Counted from the stretch's first letter, positions 1 through 7,910 are shown. The stretch is 64,000 bases of DNA from Mesorhizobium sp. CA8 (GCF_020164955.1 NZ_JAIUHG010000006.1:180842-244841); one strand, 5' to 3'. Notes: generated from the letters alone by a model not told the origin. Numbers and translations are program-made.

Positions 1-313
1 CCGGCCAGGCATCTGAGGTGGCCCACAGCATGGTGCCAGGCCCGGCGCCGACGTCGAGCAAGGTCTTCGGGTGGAAATCCGGTAGCGCATGGGCCAGCGC
101 ATCGAGGCCAGCGCGTACAGCGGCATAGGTGGCGGGCAGCCGCGTCGCCAGATAGGCCTTGACGGCCATCTCCTCGCCCATATGCAAGCGGCCGTCGCGC
201 AGCTCGGCGCGGTAGCGTTCCGAGAGCGTCCGCGCCGCTTGTTTCAGCGCCGGCAATGGCACCTTCTCCAGGAGGCTGTCGATGCCTTGTCGGAGCAGGG
301 CGGGCAATTCCAC
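1..313 (-). CDS. Rsm22-like small ribosomal subunit methyltransferase (N-terminal part only)
   Basis: The first 104 residues of a protein that runs off the left edge of the window. The visible part has a helical N-terminus followed by a Rossmann-type SAM-binding motif (LLDVGAGPGTMLWA, about residues 86-99). This combination fits the Rsm22 family, predicted to methylate or assemble the small ribosomal subunit. I chose the GTG at 313-311 because translation from it gives a typical family start and it lies one base after the stop of the gene upstream, suggesting coupling. The catalytic half is not in the window, so the function is inferred from family resemblance. Confidence 0.7.
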   Translation of the reverse strand, partial: MELPALLRQGIDSLLEKVPLPALKQAARTLSERYRAELRDGRLHMGEEMAVKAYLATRLPATYAAVRAGLDALAHALPDFHPKTLLDVGAGPGTMLWATSDAWP

Positions 314-314
314 C

Positions 315-638
315 TCAGGCTCCCCTTGGTGCAAGCAGGATGACGGAGGCGCCGACGATGCAGAGCGCCGCGCCCGCCAGGTCCCAACGGTCGGGGCGCG
401 CGCCCTCGACCAGCCACAGCCAGCCGAGCGAGGCCACGATGTAGATGCCGCCATAGGCAGCGTAAGCCCGGCCCGCCGCGTCCGTCTCGACCAGCGACAG
501 CAGCAAGGCGAAGAGCGCCAGCGAGGCGAGTCCGGGAAGAAGCCAGAGCGGCGACTTTTCCAGCCGCCACCACGCCCAGAACGAGAAACAGCCGGCGATC
601 TCGGCAAGGGCGGCTGCGGTGTAGATGAGGTAGGTCAT
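315..638 (-). CDS. YnfA/UPF0060 family small membrane protein
   Basis: A 107-residue protein with four predicted membrane helices. It starts [18 protein letters not shown] and carries the Y-G-G-I-Y-I motif near residue 65, the pattern of the UPF0060/YnfA family, which is distantly related to small multidrug resistance transporters. Its physiological substrate is not established. The internal ATG at 638 is preferred over a frame-open ATG 30 bases upstream because family members begin at this point. The stop lies one base before the Rsm22-like start, so the two genes are probably cotranscribed. Confidence 0.85.
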   Translation of the reverse strand: MTYLIYTAAALAEIAGCFSFWAWWRLEKSPLWLLPGLASLALFALLLSLVETDAAGRAYAAYGGIYIVASLGWLWLVEGARPDRWDLAGAALCIVGASVILLAPRGA

Positions 639-791
639 GACAAGGTCGAACTTGTCACAGGCTGCCACGCCGATAGCAAGTCATCATCGGCTGGCGGGGG
701 CTGAAGGAAATTCCCGAAGGGCGGCGCTAGCGCTCAAAAACCGGCTCTGCCGCCGACAGACGACCTTTGCCAAGGCTTAGGTCTAAATCGC

Positions 792-2078
792 CTATTCCAC
801 CTTCTTGCGGCGTGTCGGCTTGGCGGGCGCAGGCGCCGCCGGCTCCTTGTGCCCGATATCGCGCAGCTCCAGCGCCTTCTCGCATTTGGCCATATAGTCG
901 CGCGTCATCGGCAGCGTGTCGTTCTTCTTGGCGATCTGGAACTGGAAGATCACCAGGTCCTGCCAGCGGAAGGCGGCCTCGGAGGCGGCAAGATAGAACT
1001 CCCACATTCGGCAGAAGCGCTCGTCATAGATCGCCTTCGCCTTGTCGCGATTGGCGGCGAAACGGGCCCCCCAATGCTTGAGCGTCTCGGCGTAGTGCAG
1101 ACGCAGGATCTCGATGTCGGTGACGACCAGGCCGGACTTCTCGATCGCCGGCAGCACCTCCGACATTGCCGGGACGTAGCCGCCCGGGAAGATGTACTTG
1201 CGGATGAAGGCGCTGGTCGCCCACGGCACGCCGGAGCGGCCGATGGTGTGGAGCAGCATCACGCCGTCGGGCTTCAGAAGCGTCGCAGCCTTGTCGAAGA
1301 AGGTGCGGTAGTGGTTGACCCCGACATGCTCGAACATGCCGACCGAGACGATGCGGTCGAAGCGCTCGTTGATGTGGCGATAGTCCTTGAGATCGAAATG
1401 CACGCGGTCCTGCAAGCCTTGCGCATGCGCGCGGTCGGTGGAGACGCCCTGCTGCTCGGTCGACAGCGTCACGCCCTGCACGTCGACGTCGAAGGCTTTG
1501 GCGAGATAGAGGCCGAGGCCGCCCCAGCCGGAGCCGATGTCGAGCACCGTCTGGCCGGCCTTAAGCCTGAGCTTGGCGGCGATGTGGCGCTTCTTGGCCA
1601 GTTGCGCTTCGTCCAGCGTCATGTCCGGCTGTTCGAAATAGGCGCAGGAATACTGCATGTCCTCGTCGAGGAAGAGCTTGTAGAGCTCGCCGGACAGGTC
1701 GTAGTGGCGCTCGACATTGCGGCGCGAGCGCGACGCGGTGTTGATCTGCTGCAGCCGGCGGAAGGCGTGGCGCAGGCCCTCGATCGCCTTCGACCAGGTG
1801 ACGTCGATGCCGCTCGATCCCATGTTCTGGAACGCGATGCGCATCAGCCCGAGAACGCCGCCCTCGAGCACGTCCAGCTCGCCGTCCATATAGGCTTCGG
1901 GCACCGCCAGCATCGGGTCGAAGGTGATGGCGCGCTCGGCATGCGTGGTCTTGATATGGATATGCACCGGCTCGCCGCTGCCGTCGCCGAACTTGTGCGT
2001 CGTGCCTTTCGGTCCGGTCACCTTGAGGTCGCCGGCGCGCACCAGGCGCTCGAGAACGTGTTTCAACAGGATATTCAT
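792..2078 (-). CDS. cfa: Cyclopropane-fatty-acyl-phospholipid synthase
   Basis: A 428-residue methyltransferase that adds a methylene bridge from SAM to the double bond of acyl chains in membrane phospholipids, usually during stress or stationary phase. The conserved acyl-binding region HYDLSGELYKLFLDED (about 125-140) precedes the SAM-binding motif VLDIGSGWGGL (178-188), with the family motif VGMFEHVG further on. The C-terminus is Lys/Arg/Pro/Ala rich. The ATG at 2078 is preferred over a longer open frame because it has a purine-rich ribosome site (GAGGGGAC) just upstream and the added 64 residues look non-coding. Monocistronic here; rhizobia often carry several cfa paralogs. Confidence 0.92.
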   Translation of the reverse strand: MNILLKHVLERLVRAGDLKVTGPKGTTHKFGDGSGEPVHIHIKTTHAERAITFDPMLAVPEAYMDGELDVLEGGVLGLMRIAFQNMGSSGIDVTWSKAIEGLRHAFRRLQQINTASRSRRNVERHYDLSGELYKLFLDEDMQYSCAYFEQPDMTLDEAQLAKKRHIAAKLRLKAGQTVLDIGSGWGGLGLYLAKAFDVDVQGVTLSTEQQGVSTDRAHAQGLQDRVHFDLKDYRHINERFDRIVSVGMFEHVGVNHYRTFFDKAATLLKPDGVMLLHTIGRSGVPWATSAFIRKYIFPGGYVPAMSEVLPAIEKSGLVVTDIEILRLHYAETLKHWGARFAANRDKAKAIYDERFCRMWEFYLAASEAAFRWQDLVIFQFQIAKKNDTLPMTRDYMAKCEKALELRDIGHKEPAAPAPAKPTRRKKVE

Positions 2079-2226
2079 GACCAAATGTCCCCTCAGTCGG
2101 ACCACCCGGTGACCGGACTGGATGCCAAATCGAACCGCACGGCGCATCGCCCGCGTCCAATCGACGCGCCACGCTGTAATGTGCACAAGATATAGGGTGG
2201 CGAAAAGTTCCTTTTGGCACAAAAAA

Positions 2227-2247
2227 GCCCGGGTCGGAGACCCGGGC
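2227..2247 (-). terminator. Rho-independent terminator of the rpsF-rpsR-rplI operon
   Basis: A perfect 9-bp stem (GCCCGGGTC/GACCCGGGC) with a 3-base loop. On the minus strand it is followed by six T (the A run at 2221-2226). It lies 126 bases past the rplI stop and is oriented to end transcription of the ribosomal operon before cfa. Confidence 0.85.
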
Positions 2248-2304
2248 GTTGGTCCAGAAATCCTGGACATGTGCGAGCCGAAGCGATGCCTCGGAAACTG
2301 TGCC

Positions 2305-2376
2305 GATCAGGCCCGGAGATCAGGCCTGGAGATCAGGCTAAGAGATCAGGCTAAGAGATCAGGCCCCAGAGATCAG
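2305..2376. repeat. 13-bp tandem repeat just after rplI
   Basis: Five near-identical units of the form GATCAGGCnnnGA, one of them 14 bases, followed by a partial sixth copy whose GATCA includes the rplI stop codon. The copies differ mainly at the three bases after GATCAGGC. The array fills most of the space between the stop codon and the terminator. Confidence 0.85.
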
Positions 2377-2957
2377 GTGTTCTCTTCGCCGCCTTCGAAC
2401 TCGGCGTTCGGGTCGAAGAAATTCTCCGGCCGGGCGTTGTCGTTGATATCCTCGCCATAAATGGCTTCGGCGGTGGTCAGCGTCTCGCCCTTGGCCTGGC
2501 GCTCCGCCTCGTCGGCCGAACGGGCGACGTTGAGCGTCACGGTGACCTCGACTTCCGGATGCAGCGCGATCGCCACATTGGAGAGGCCGATGGTCTTGAT
2601 CGGCTGGTTGAGCTCGATCTGGTTGCGGTTGACGGTGAAGCCTTCGGCGGTGAGCAGATCGGCGATGTCGCGGGTCGACACCGAGCCATAAAGTTGGCCG
2701 GTCTCGCCGGCCGAACGCACGACGATGAAGCTCTTGCCGTCGAGCGTCTCGGCGATCTTTGCGGCTTCCGACTTGCGCTCGAGGTTGCGGGCTTCGAGCT
2801 GGGCCCGCTGGCCTTCGAACTTCTTCTTGTTGGCTTCGTTGGCGCGCAGCGCCTTGCCCTGGGGGAGCAGGAAATTGCGGGCGAACCCGTCCTTGACCTT
2901 TACGGTCTCGCCCATCTGACCGAGGCGGGAAATGCGCTCGAGGAGAATGACTTCCAT
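2373..2957 (-). CDS. rplI: 50S ribosomal protein L9
   Basis: A 194-residue protein beginning [17 protein letters not shown] with the L9 N-domain signature (GxxVxVKxGxARNxLxPxGxA, about residues 15-37), a long charged linker helix and the C-terminal rRNA-binding domain (about 75-150). L9 binds 23S rRNA at the base of the L1 stalk. The protein is longer than the usual 150 residues; the extra acidic tail (about 155-194) is common in alphaproteobacteria. It lies 215 bases after rpsR with a terminator-like hairpin between them, so it may be transcribed partly from its own promoter. Confidence 0.96.
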   Translation of the reverse strand: MEVILLERISRLGQMGETVKVKDGFARNFLLPQGKALRANEANKKKFEGQRAQLEARNLERKSEAAKIAETLDGKSFIVVRSAGETGQLYGSVSTRDIADLLTAEGFTVNRNQIELNQPIKTIGLSNVAIALHPEVEVTVTLNVARSADEAERQAKGETLTTAEAIYGEDINDNARPENFFDPNAEFEGGEENT

Positions 2958-3142
2958 GGTTTCGTTCCTTTGTCAGTGCCGCCGATCCTTCGATCGACAT
3001 TGATTGAATTGGAACAGGTCAGGAAGCTTGGTGCGGCGTCGCCGCTCTTGTCGCTGTCCTGCCTGTCTGGGCAGTTAGAGGCCGACTGGCCCCAACTCGG
3101 GATTTGATGCTCAACCCGACGCGCCCGTCGCGCCGGTGAAAA

Positions 3143-3166
3143 GAGCGGGCGGGGAGCCGCCCGCTC
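3143..3166 (-). terminator. Terminator or attenuator between rpsR and rplI
   Basis: A perfect 10-bp GC-rich stem (GAGCGGGCGG/CCGCCCGCTC, loop GGAG) placed 7 bases after the rpsR stop on the minus strand and followed there by TTTTC. The short T run suggests partial termination, which would lower rplI expression relative to rpsF and rpsR. Confidence 0.7.
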
Positions 3167-3172
3167 GAGAAA

Positions 3173-3421
3173 TCAGCGAACCACGTAGGGCAGCAGGCCG
3201 AGGAAGCGGGCGCGCTTGATCGCCTTGGCGAGCTCGCGCTGCTTCTTCTGGCTGACGGCGGTGATGCGCGAGGGCACGATCTTGCCGCGCTCGGAGATGT
3301 AGCGCTGCAGGAGACGCACGTCCTTGTAGTCGATCTTCGGAGCATTGGCGCCGGAGAACGGGCAGGTCTTGCGGCGGCGATGGAACGGACGCCGGGTCGG
3401 GATCTGGTTGATGTCGACCAT
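3173..3421 (-). CDS. rpsR: 30S ribosomal protein S18
   Basis: An 82-residue basic protein with the S18 core: a CPF-type motif near residue 20, [19 protein letters not shown] (30-48), and a C-terminal [13 protein letters not shown]18 sits on the 30S platform and pairs with S6. Its ATG overlaps the rpsF stop by one base (TAATG), so the two are translationally coupled, matching the known S6-S18 heterodimer. Confidence 0.97.
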   Translation of the reverse strand: MVDINQIPTRRPFHRRRKTCPFSGANAPKIDYKDVRLLQRYISERGKIVPSRITAVSQKKQRELAKAIKRARFLGLLPYVVR

Positions 3422-3915
3422 TATTCTGCACCTCCTTCAACGCCTTCGCGCGGACGGCGCGGGCCACGGTCGCCGCCGTCACGGTCGCCGAACGAACGCG
3501 GGCCGCGGTCACCGCGGTCGCGATCGCCGAAGGAACGCGGGCCGCGATCGCCACGATCGCGGTCGCCGAAGCCGCCGCGCTCGGAGCGCTCTTCGCGCTT
3601 CTGCATCATCGCCGAAGCGCCTTCCTCATGCGCCTCGACCTTGATGGTCAAAAAGCGAAGGACGTCTTCCGACAGGCCCATCTGGCGCTCCATTTCGTTG
3701 AGCGCGGCCGGCGGGCAGGTGATGTCCATCAGCGTGTAGTAAGCCTTCCGGTTCTTCTTGACCCGGTAGGTGAGGGACTTCAGTCCCCAGTTCTCGATCC
3801 GGCCGACCGAGCCGCCATTCGCGGTGATGACGCCCTTGTACTGTTCGACAAGCGCGTCAACCTGCTGCTGCGACAGGTCCTGCCGGGCAAGAAACACATG
3901 TTCGTAAAGAGCCAT
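3421..3915 (-). CDS. rpsF: 30S ribosomal protein S6 with a repeat-rich C-terminal tail
   Basis: A 164-residue S6. The first 100 residues carry the S6 fold ([32 protein letters not shown]; the C-terminal beta strand [12 protein letters not shown]). The rest is a low-complexity Arg/Gly/Asp tail with three tandem copies of a unit FGDRDxGDRGPR (about 112-153). Extended S6 tails occur in rhizobia, but the RGG-like composition is notable. The ATG at 3915 is chosen over an upstream in-frame start because S6 proteins begin MxLYEHVF. First gene of rpsF-rpsR-rplI. A possible -10 element (TATATA on the minus strand near 4140) lies upstream. Confidence 0.95.
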   Translation of the reverse strand: MALYEHVFLARQDLSQQQVDALVEQYKGVITANGGSVGRIENWGLKSLTYRVKKNRKAYYTLMDITCPPAALNEMERQMGLSEDVLRFLTIKVEAHEEGASAMMQKREERSERGGFGDRDRGDRGPRSFGDRDRGDRGPRSFGDRDGGDRGPRRPREGVEGGAE

Positions 3916-4236
3916 TATGTTTTTCTGCCTTTCTTCGTTTCTCTCACACCGGCCCTCGCGGCTAAGCCTCTGCAACTTGTCTGACCCGGTCGCCAAGGCG
4001 TGGGGAAGAAAGGAGCATCACGAGACGGTCGAGAGCGGAGACACGGGAGGCAGGAAGCGCTTCTGGCTTCGTGTCGGGGTCTTTGATGACCACGGCCCTC
4101 CGTTCAGCCCCCAGCAAGGACCGGCAGATTGAGCGCGTCTATATAGCAATTTGCCAGGAAGACAAGGCCGGCAGGGTGCCGGGCGAGACTCCAATGTGTC
4201 GCAGCTTCGGAAAACGGCGGCGCACAATCTCGACGG
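3916..4236. other. Intergenic region upstream of rpsF
   Basis: No convincing gene. It should hold the rpsF promoter. A T/A-rich stretch around 4138-4146 reads CTATATAG on the minus strand and could be a -10 box, but I see no well-spaced -35 element, so the promoter is not assigned. Open frames here have no family features and poor starts. Confidence 0.4.
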
Positions 4237-4443
4237 ACGAAGGATGTCTGCACCCAGCTGAAGAACCAGGGCGTCCAGATCTACACTATGGTGCTGCAGG
4301 CAGACACTGCGGCCAACCGCTCACTCTACAGCGCCTGCGCTTCGGACCCGAGCGACTATTACTACGTCGAGGATCCGGCCAAGCTCCCCAACGTATTCCA
4401 GACGATCGCCAACAAATTTTCCAGGCTGCAGCTCACCAACTGA
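4237..4443 (+). pseudogene. C-terminal remnant of a TadG/TadE-like pilus assembly protein
   Basis: About 68 codons ending at TGA 4441-4443 read as the end of a TadG-type Flp pilus protein: the last strands of its von Willebrand A domain (DVCTQLKNQGVQIYTMVLQ), then a NRSLYSACASDP segment and the terminal FQTIANKFSRLQLTN. There is no start codon at the homology boundary, and an in-frame TAG lies 30 codons upstream at 4144. So this is a truncated, non-functional piece, left by a deletion or recombination next to the ribosomal operon. Family identification is from memory of TadG C-termini. Confidence 0.6.
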
Positions 4444-4631
4444 GGGGGAGCCATCGTCCAGCATTATGCGACTAGCTAATCGAGAGGGAAAGGCGCACAG
4501 TGCTCCGGCGTGACGCAGCAAGGACAGCCTTGCTAACGGCCGAGACTTTATTTCAAGGCAGTTCCATAACGGTGCTGCAACCGCGGTTGTCCATCCAATT
4601 TTTATTCTTCGGCATTGAAGAGGCGGCCAGC

Positions 4632-4838
4632 ATGGCAGGAGCGAGATACTATATATTTAAGGACGCTCATTGCTGGAAGATCGGCTACGACGGTAAGGAA
4701 TATGTCTATAAGTCGAACGCAGATGCAGTCATGGCCGCGATCAAGGCTGCAAACGAAACTGCGTTGCACGGCTTCGAAGCTGAGGTCCTCGTTCAGGGGA
4801 TAGACGGCAAGTGGCGCACGGAATGGTCCGGGGGATGA
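4632..4838 (+). CDS. Small DUF2188-like protein
   Basis: A 68-residue protein starting MAGARYYIFKDAHCWKI. The beta-beta-alpha-beta pattern, with an N-terminal hydrophobic/aromatic strand, G-x-x-Y, an Ala-rich helix (NADAVMAAIKAANETA) and a terminal GxxGKWRTEW motif, resembles DUF2188 proteins, which have no known function. The ATG at 4632 has GAGGCGG upstream and is preferred over earlier starts whose extra residues look non-coding. It stands alone in the accessory region. Confidence 0.6.
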   Translation: MAGARYYIFKDAHCWKIGYDGKEYVYKSNADAVMAAIKAANETALHGFEAEVLVQGIDGKWRTEWSGG

Positions 4839-4940
4839 ACGGACGTTCAAGCTCTCACTCGATCGCCGGCGGGAAATGAGCCTATGCCTCGCCTTTGAGG
4901 CGGCGACCATTATAGACCAGACCAGCGCGGGCGCCTTCGG

Positions 4941-5159
4941 TCAGTGCAAATACCGCCGCATGATACTTAGTAGCCAATCGTGGAGGCTCATGTCTGGAGG
5001 TCGGCAACCATATTCTTCGATCGCAGTCCGCAGGGTCAACTGAACCAATTCCTCACCTGATTTGAGCGATCCGCCTCTGTACTGTCGCGCTCTTGTTCGA
5101 AGGGCGCCGAGCAGATGCTGGTCACCTTGGCTGGACAACAGGTTGTGGTCCGGACGCAT
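4941..5159 (-). CDS. Short protein resembling region 2 of ECF sigma factors
   Basis: Seventy-two residues if started at the ATG at 5159. Residues from about 15 to the end follow the helical pattern of ECF sigma or PhyR sigma-like domain region 2: LLGALRTRARQY, then GEELVQLTLRTAIEEY, then LHDWLLSIMRRY. Region 4, needed for -35 recognition, is absent, so this cannot act as a normal sigma factor. It may be a decaying gene or a small anti-sigma-binding mimic. The start is uncertain because the frame is open further upstream. Confidence 0.45.
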   Translation of the reverse strand: MRPDHNLLSSQGDQHLLGALRTRARQYRGGSLKSGEELVQLTLRTAIEEYGCRPPDMSLHDWLLSIMRRYLH

Positions 5160-5269
5160 TGATCGCCCTGTCTCTCGAGCGGGATGGAGCGAGGTCTCTG
5201 CCTCGGCTGTCGGCGTGCTTCGCCCGGTTGCGGAACGGAGGCTGCCTGGGCGCTCATGCGCCAATCGAT

Positions 5270-5452
5270 TCAAAGCAGGCGATTGCGTTCCGCGAGTTCA
5301 CGTGCCCGCCTTAGAGTTCCGTCTGTGTCGGCGATCCTGCGCCTTGCTGCTTCGTCGGTTCTGATGGTCAGCCGCGCCGACATGATCTTGGATGACTTGG
5401 TCACCGCAGCGATCAGGACACGTGGGGTATCCGGTGTTTTCATGGTTCTCAT
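5270..5452 (-). CDS. Hypothetical basic protein, 60 residues
   Basis: Not recognised. The protein begins MRTMKTPDTPRVLIAAVT and ends in a charged helix (DGTLRRARELAERNRLL). The ATG at 5452 has a good ribosome site, AAGGGAGA, 6 bases upstream, which is the main reason for calling it. It lies 110 bases upstream of the sigma-region-2-like gene on the same strand and could be cotranscribed with it. Confidence 0.4.
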   Translation of the reverse strand: MRTMKTPDTPRVLIAAVTKSSKIMSARLTIRTDEAARRRIADTDGTLRRARELAERNRLL

Positions 5453-5998
5453 GGGTATTCTCCCTTCAGTGAAATGGATGCCGGGACCGCAGTTATCCAG
5501 ACAATGCCGCACATGATCGGGCCAGGAGCGCTAAACCGCAGTATCGGCCTTGCCGCGATCGCCGGATGTCCTCGATGCCGGGCTTGGCGCGGCTGTCGGG
5601 CGGCCGAGTTTTAAGGGCGACTTCTTTCTTGGGCTGAACGAGTATGCATATCCTTTTATAGACGGCTTGCCGTGCGATAGCCAGCAGCGCCGAAATTATT
5701 TACCGGCCCCGCAAAATTATCGACGAAGATAAATTGCGAGACGCGAAAAAAATCTCGCAAAAAGCAGCCGATTTTTTGGTGTTTTTGAAATCTGTGTTTA
5801 GACTTTTATTTATCCGATGAAAATAAACGCTGCCGCGGCCTTGCCCGCGGTGCCCTTGGAACGCATATATTAAATTCGTTGATTTGGTCGAGGTGGCTTT
5901 CGTTATGATAAAGCCTCGCCATCCGCCTTCCGAATTTTCGATAATGAAATGCATGCGCCGCTTCCGGCGCTGCGGCTCGTCGAGGGACGGAGACAACC
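5453..5998. other. 546-base non-coding stretch with an A/T-rich core
   Basis: No supported gene. The segment from about 5640 to 5880 is clearly richer in A/T than the surroundings. It contains an 8-bp inverted repeat TTGCGAGA/TCTCGCAA at 5734-5741 and 5753-5760, and a CCGCGG/CCGCGG hairpin near 5834. The right end should carry the promoter for the small-gene cluster that starts at 5999. Confidence 0.5.
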
Positions 5999-6358
5999 AT
6001 GACCACGCTTCTGCAACGCAACACACGCCCGATCCAGCATGGCGCGCCGGCGCGCCTTTTCGACATCGGACAGGCGGTCCGGCTGAAGGGCGGCCTCGGC
6101 GTCGGTCCGAAGACGGGTGAAGTCTACCGCGTCACCGGAACCCTGCCGCCGAGGGGAAACTCGCCGCAATACCGCGTCCGCAACGAAAGCGAGCCGCATG
6201 AGCGGGTCGTGACGGAGGACCGGCTGGAAACGGCCGGCGACGTGCCAGAGGACGGCATGATGCTCATCGAAAGGACATTCGGACATGGCCAAGGGACAGA
6301 GGCGCTCGAACGGCGAGATCAGAAAGCCGAAGCAGGAAAAGACACCGGCCAAACCTGA
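5999..6358 (+). CDS. Hypothetical protein, 119 residues, first gene of the small-gene cluster
   Basis: Not recognised by name. The central part (about 22-80) reads as a small beta-barrel: FDIGQAVRLKGGLG, then GEVYRVTGTLPPRGNSPQYRV, then HERVVTEDRLE. This SH3/KOW-like strand pattern is seen in rhizobial hypothetical proteins. The ATG at 5999 follows GGACGGAG, a fair ribosome site. Its 3' end overlaps the next small gene in another frame by about 74 bases, which may mean the C-terminus is less constrained. No membrane segment or signal peptide is visible. Confidence 0.6.
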   Translation: MTTLLQRNTRPIQHGAPARLFDIGQAVRLKGGLGVGPKTGEVYRVTGTLPPRGNSPQYRVRNESEPHERVVTEDRLETAGDVPEDGMMLIERTFGHGQGTEALERRDQKAEAGKDTGQT

Positions 6359-6419
6359 GAGCGCGTTCGTTCAAATCAAAGGCGCCGGCGGGGTCCGCTC
6401 AAGGAAAGAGCAAGGCTGA
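6285..6419 (+). CDS. Very short basic protein (44 residues)
   Basis: A 44-residue Lys/Arg-rich protein beginning MAKGQRRSNGEIRKPKQEK. It matches in style a family of small proteins in Mesorhizobium and relatives that start MAKGQxRSNxExKKPK and have no known role. The ATG is preceded by AAAGGACATTCGG. It overlaps the end of the 5999 gene in a different frame. It is likely soluble and could bind nucleic acid, but that is a guess from charge only. Confidence 0.55.
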   Translation: MAKGQRRSNGEIRKPKQEKTPAKPESAFVQIKGAGGVRSRKEQG

Positions 6420-6448
6420 CGCGGGATGTTTGTGCGCGACGGGCTCGG

Positions 6449-6691
6449 ATGAAAGTCGTGATTGAATTCTATCGCGTCCGCGCCGCGGACGACGCTCATG
6501 CCGTCGTCGGCCGTGAGACTGTGGAAGCGGTCGATCTGGAAGCGGCAATCGAGATCGCGCGGCTTCTGGCAAGGACGCTGAACATGCCGCAATGGCCAGA
6601 TGCCGTCGCGATTGCCGACACCGACGGCGCGACGATCTATTCCGGCGTCATTGCCGCGCAGGCGGGCATGGACAAAGGGCCGACATCATGA
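6449..6691 (+). CDS. Hypothetical protein, 80 residues
   Basis: Not recognised. Sequence pattern MKVVIEFYRVRAADDAHAVVG followed by a helix (VDLEAAIEIARLLARTLNM) and a strand pair (DAVAIADTDGATIYSG) suggests a small alpha/beta domain. Its stop overlaps the start of the next gene as ATGA, so the two are translationally coupled. Conserved look and coupling make it a real gene; function unknown. Confidence 0.65.
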   Translation: MKVVIEFYRVRAADDAHAVVGRETVEAVDLEAAIEIARLLARTLNMPQWPDAVAIADTDGATIYSGVIAAQAGMDKGPTS

Positions 6692-7014
6692 ACGCCGGCA
6701 ACCAGCCCACCGATGTCGCCCGCAGTATCTGGGCTCGTCCGGACGAGCAAAATGCAAGCGGCGCTCAGGCATGCGAGTTTAGAGACCACCAATATGGCCG
6801 CCGCGTGGAAGCCGATCGTTCCTGGACCGTCTATCATGTCTTCACGCGGATTCCTGCGCATGTGAACGGTACCTCTATGATCGGGCTCAGCCGTTCGGAA
6901 GCGACGAACAATATGCTGTCCCTCAACCTTCGCACCAGCGAACGCCGCAAGGGGAGGATCGCCGCGCGGCCAGCTCTTGTTGGCGTTCCTGAATTATCGG
7001 GAGACCAGTCATGA
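6688..7014 (+). CDS. Hypothetical protein, 108 residues
   Basis: Not recognised. The middle portion holds a strand-rich segment WTVYHVFTRIPAHVNG followed by a helix with SRSEATNNMLSLNLRTSERRKGR, features I associate with uncharacterised rhizobial proteins. The start ATG (6688) overlaps the preceding stop and its own stop overlaps the next start (both ATGA), placing it in the middle of a three-gene coupled unit. No signal peptide or membrane helix. Confidence 0.6.
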   Translation: MNAGNQPTDVARSIWARPDEQNASGAQACEFRDHQYGRRVEADRSWTVYHVFTRIPAHVNGTSMIGLSRSEATNNMLSLNLRTSERRKGRIAARPALVGVPELSGDQS

Positions 7015-7286
7015 CCCTAGCTTTCCCCAATCCCAGTCGCAGCTTCGACGAAGCGCGCAATGCCGTCTGCTTCATCGGCCATGACGGCATGTTTCGGATC
7101 CGTTTCTTTATCGAGGCAGGGGCGTTGGCCAAATCCGGCGTTGTCCCAGGCGGAAAAGTAAGCACCGAGACGGCCTGTCTTACGGCATTCGACGCCTTGC
7201 GGGCCACCATCCAAGACGTGGCCGGCAAGGTTTATGTCCGCAACCGCCGCGACTCCTACACTTTGACCGCCGCTGATTTCCGGTAG
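7011..7286 (+). CDS. DUF1488 family protein
   Basis: A 91-residue protein with the DUF1488 pattern: TLAFPNPSRSFDEARNAVCFIGHDG at the start, FFIEAGAL in the middle and a C-terminal helix FDALRATIQDVAGKVY. The domain folds like a small beta sheet plus helix; the biochemical role is unknown. ATGA-coupled to the gene before it. DUF1488 genes are frequent in rhizobia, often near stress or plasmid-borne small genes. Confidence 0.75.
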   Translation: MTLAFPNPSRSFDEARNAVCFIGHDGMFRIRFFIEAGALAKSGVVPGGKVSTETACLTAFDALRATIQDVAGKVYVRNRRDSYTLTAADFR

Positions 7287-7369
7287 CGGCATCCGCAATG
7301 CGATCAAGGCTGGCTGAATAATGTTGCTGCCGCGCTCGTCTTTCGGCGCCGTCGGGCGTAGGGTGCACG

Positions 7370-7621
7370 ATGGTTCACAAAAAATTCCGGGCTCCTGTGG
7401 TTGTCTACATCGCTGGCCCTATCGGTTTCACTCTCATTGAGTCCGTCGCACAGGCTTCGGATTTCCTGTTTGACCATTGGCCTGGAAACGACAGCCTGGC
7501 TTGGACTGACGCGATGAAGCGCTGCGCCGAAGATGGTGCTGCCGATGACGCGAGTGTCGCTTTCCTTGCCGCGCTTAAGAGTGCGGGGATCAGCTACGAC
7601 CGCACCGTTGAGATTTACTGA
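7370..7621 (+). CDS. DUF982 family protein
   Basis: An 83-residue protein matching the rhizobial DUF982 pattern: an N-terminal strand VVVYIAGPIGFTLIESVAQASDFLFDHWP, then a helix with A..RCAEDGAADDASVAFLAALKSAGI. The WP at the end of the first helix and the final Ala-rich helix are typical. DUF982 proteins are abundant in rhizobia and their function is unknown. A free-standing gene, 83 bases after the DUF1488 gene on the same strand. Confidence 0.75.
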   Translation: MVHKKFRAPVVVYIAGPIGFTLIESVAQASDFLFDHWPGNDSLAWTDAMKRCAEDGAADDASVAFLAALKSAGISYDRTVEIY

Positions 7622-7751
7622 GCTCGGTGACGGAAAGCGCGCGGTCTGATCTGCGCGCTTTCGGTTTGCAACAGCCATGGAAAACCGCGGCGGTGTTTGC
7701 TTAAAACTTGCCCAATCCTGCATACTCCAATCCTGCATACGGAGATTTCGA

Positions 7752-7907
7752 ATGGCGATGAAGCCGAACTATCGATACGAGCGGAGCCAACGAGACAAGG
7801 CCAAGGCGGCCAAGAAAGAAGCCAAGCTTGCCGGGAAAGCTGCGAAGGAGAAACCTTCATCCATAGAGCAGAAGGAAGCGCGAGAGCCCGCCGCTGACGA
7901 AAGCTGA
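7752..7907 (+). CDS. Small Lys-rich protein (51 residues)
   Basis: A 51-residue protein MAMKPNYRYERSQRDKAKA..., very rich in Lys, Ala and Glu and predicted to be one long charged helix. The ATG at 7752 has GGAGAT 6 bases upstream. The pattern NYRYERxQRxKAKxAKKxEK is one I associate with short conserved rhizobial proteins of unknown role. It is followed after 3 bases by the zinc-ribbon gene, so the two are probably one operon. Confidence 0.6.
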   Translation: MAMKPNYRYERSQRDKAKAAKKEAKLAGKAAKEKPSSIEQKEAREPAADES

Positions 7908-7910
7908 GGC

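Noticed and set aside
849..2195. Long plus-strand open frame opposite cfa
   Set aside because: It is the antisense shadow of a clear CFA synthase in high-GC DNA and shows no domain pattern.
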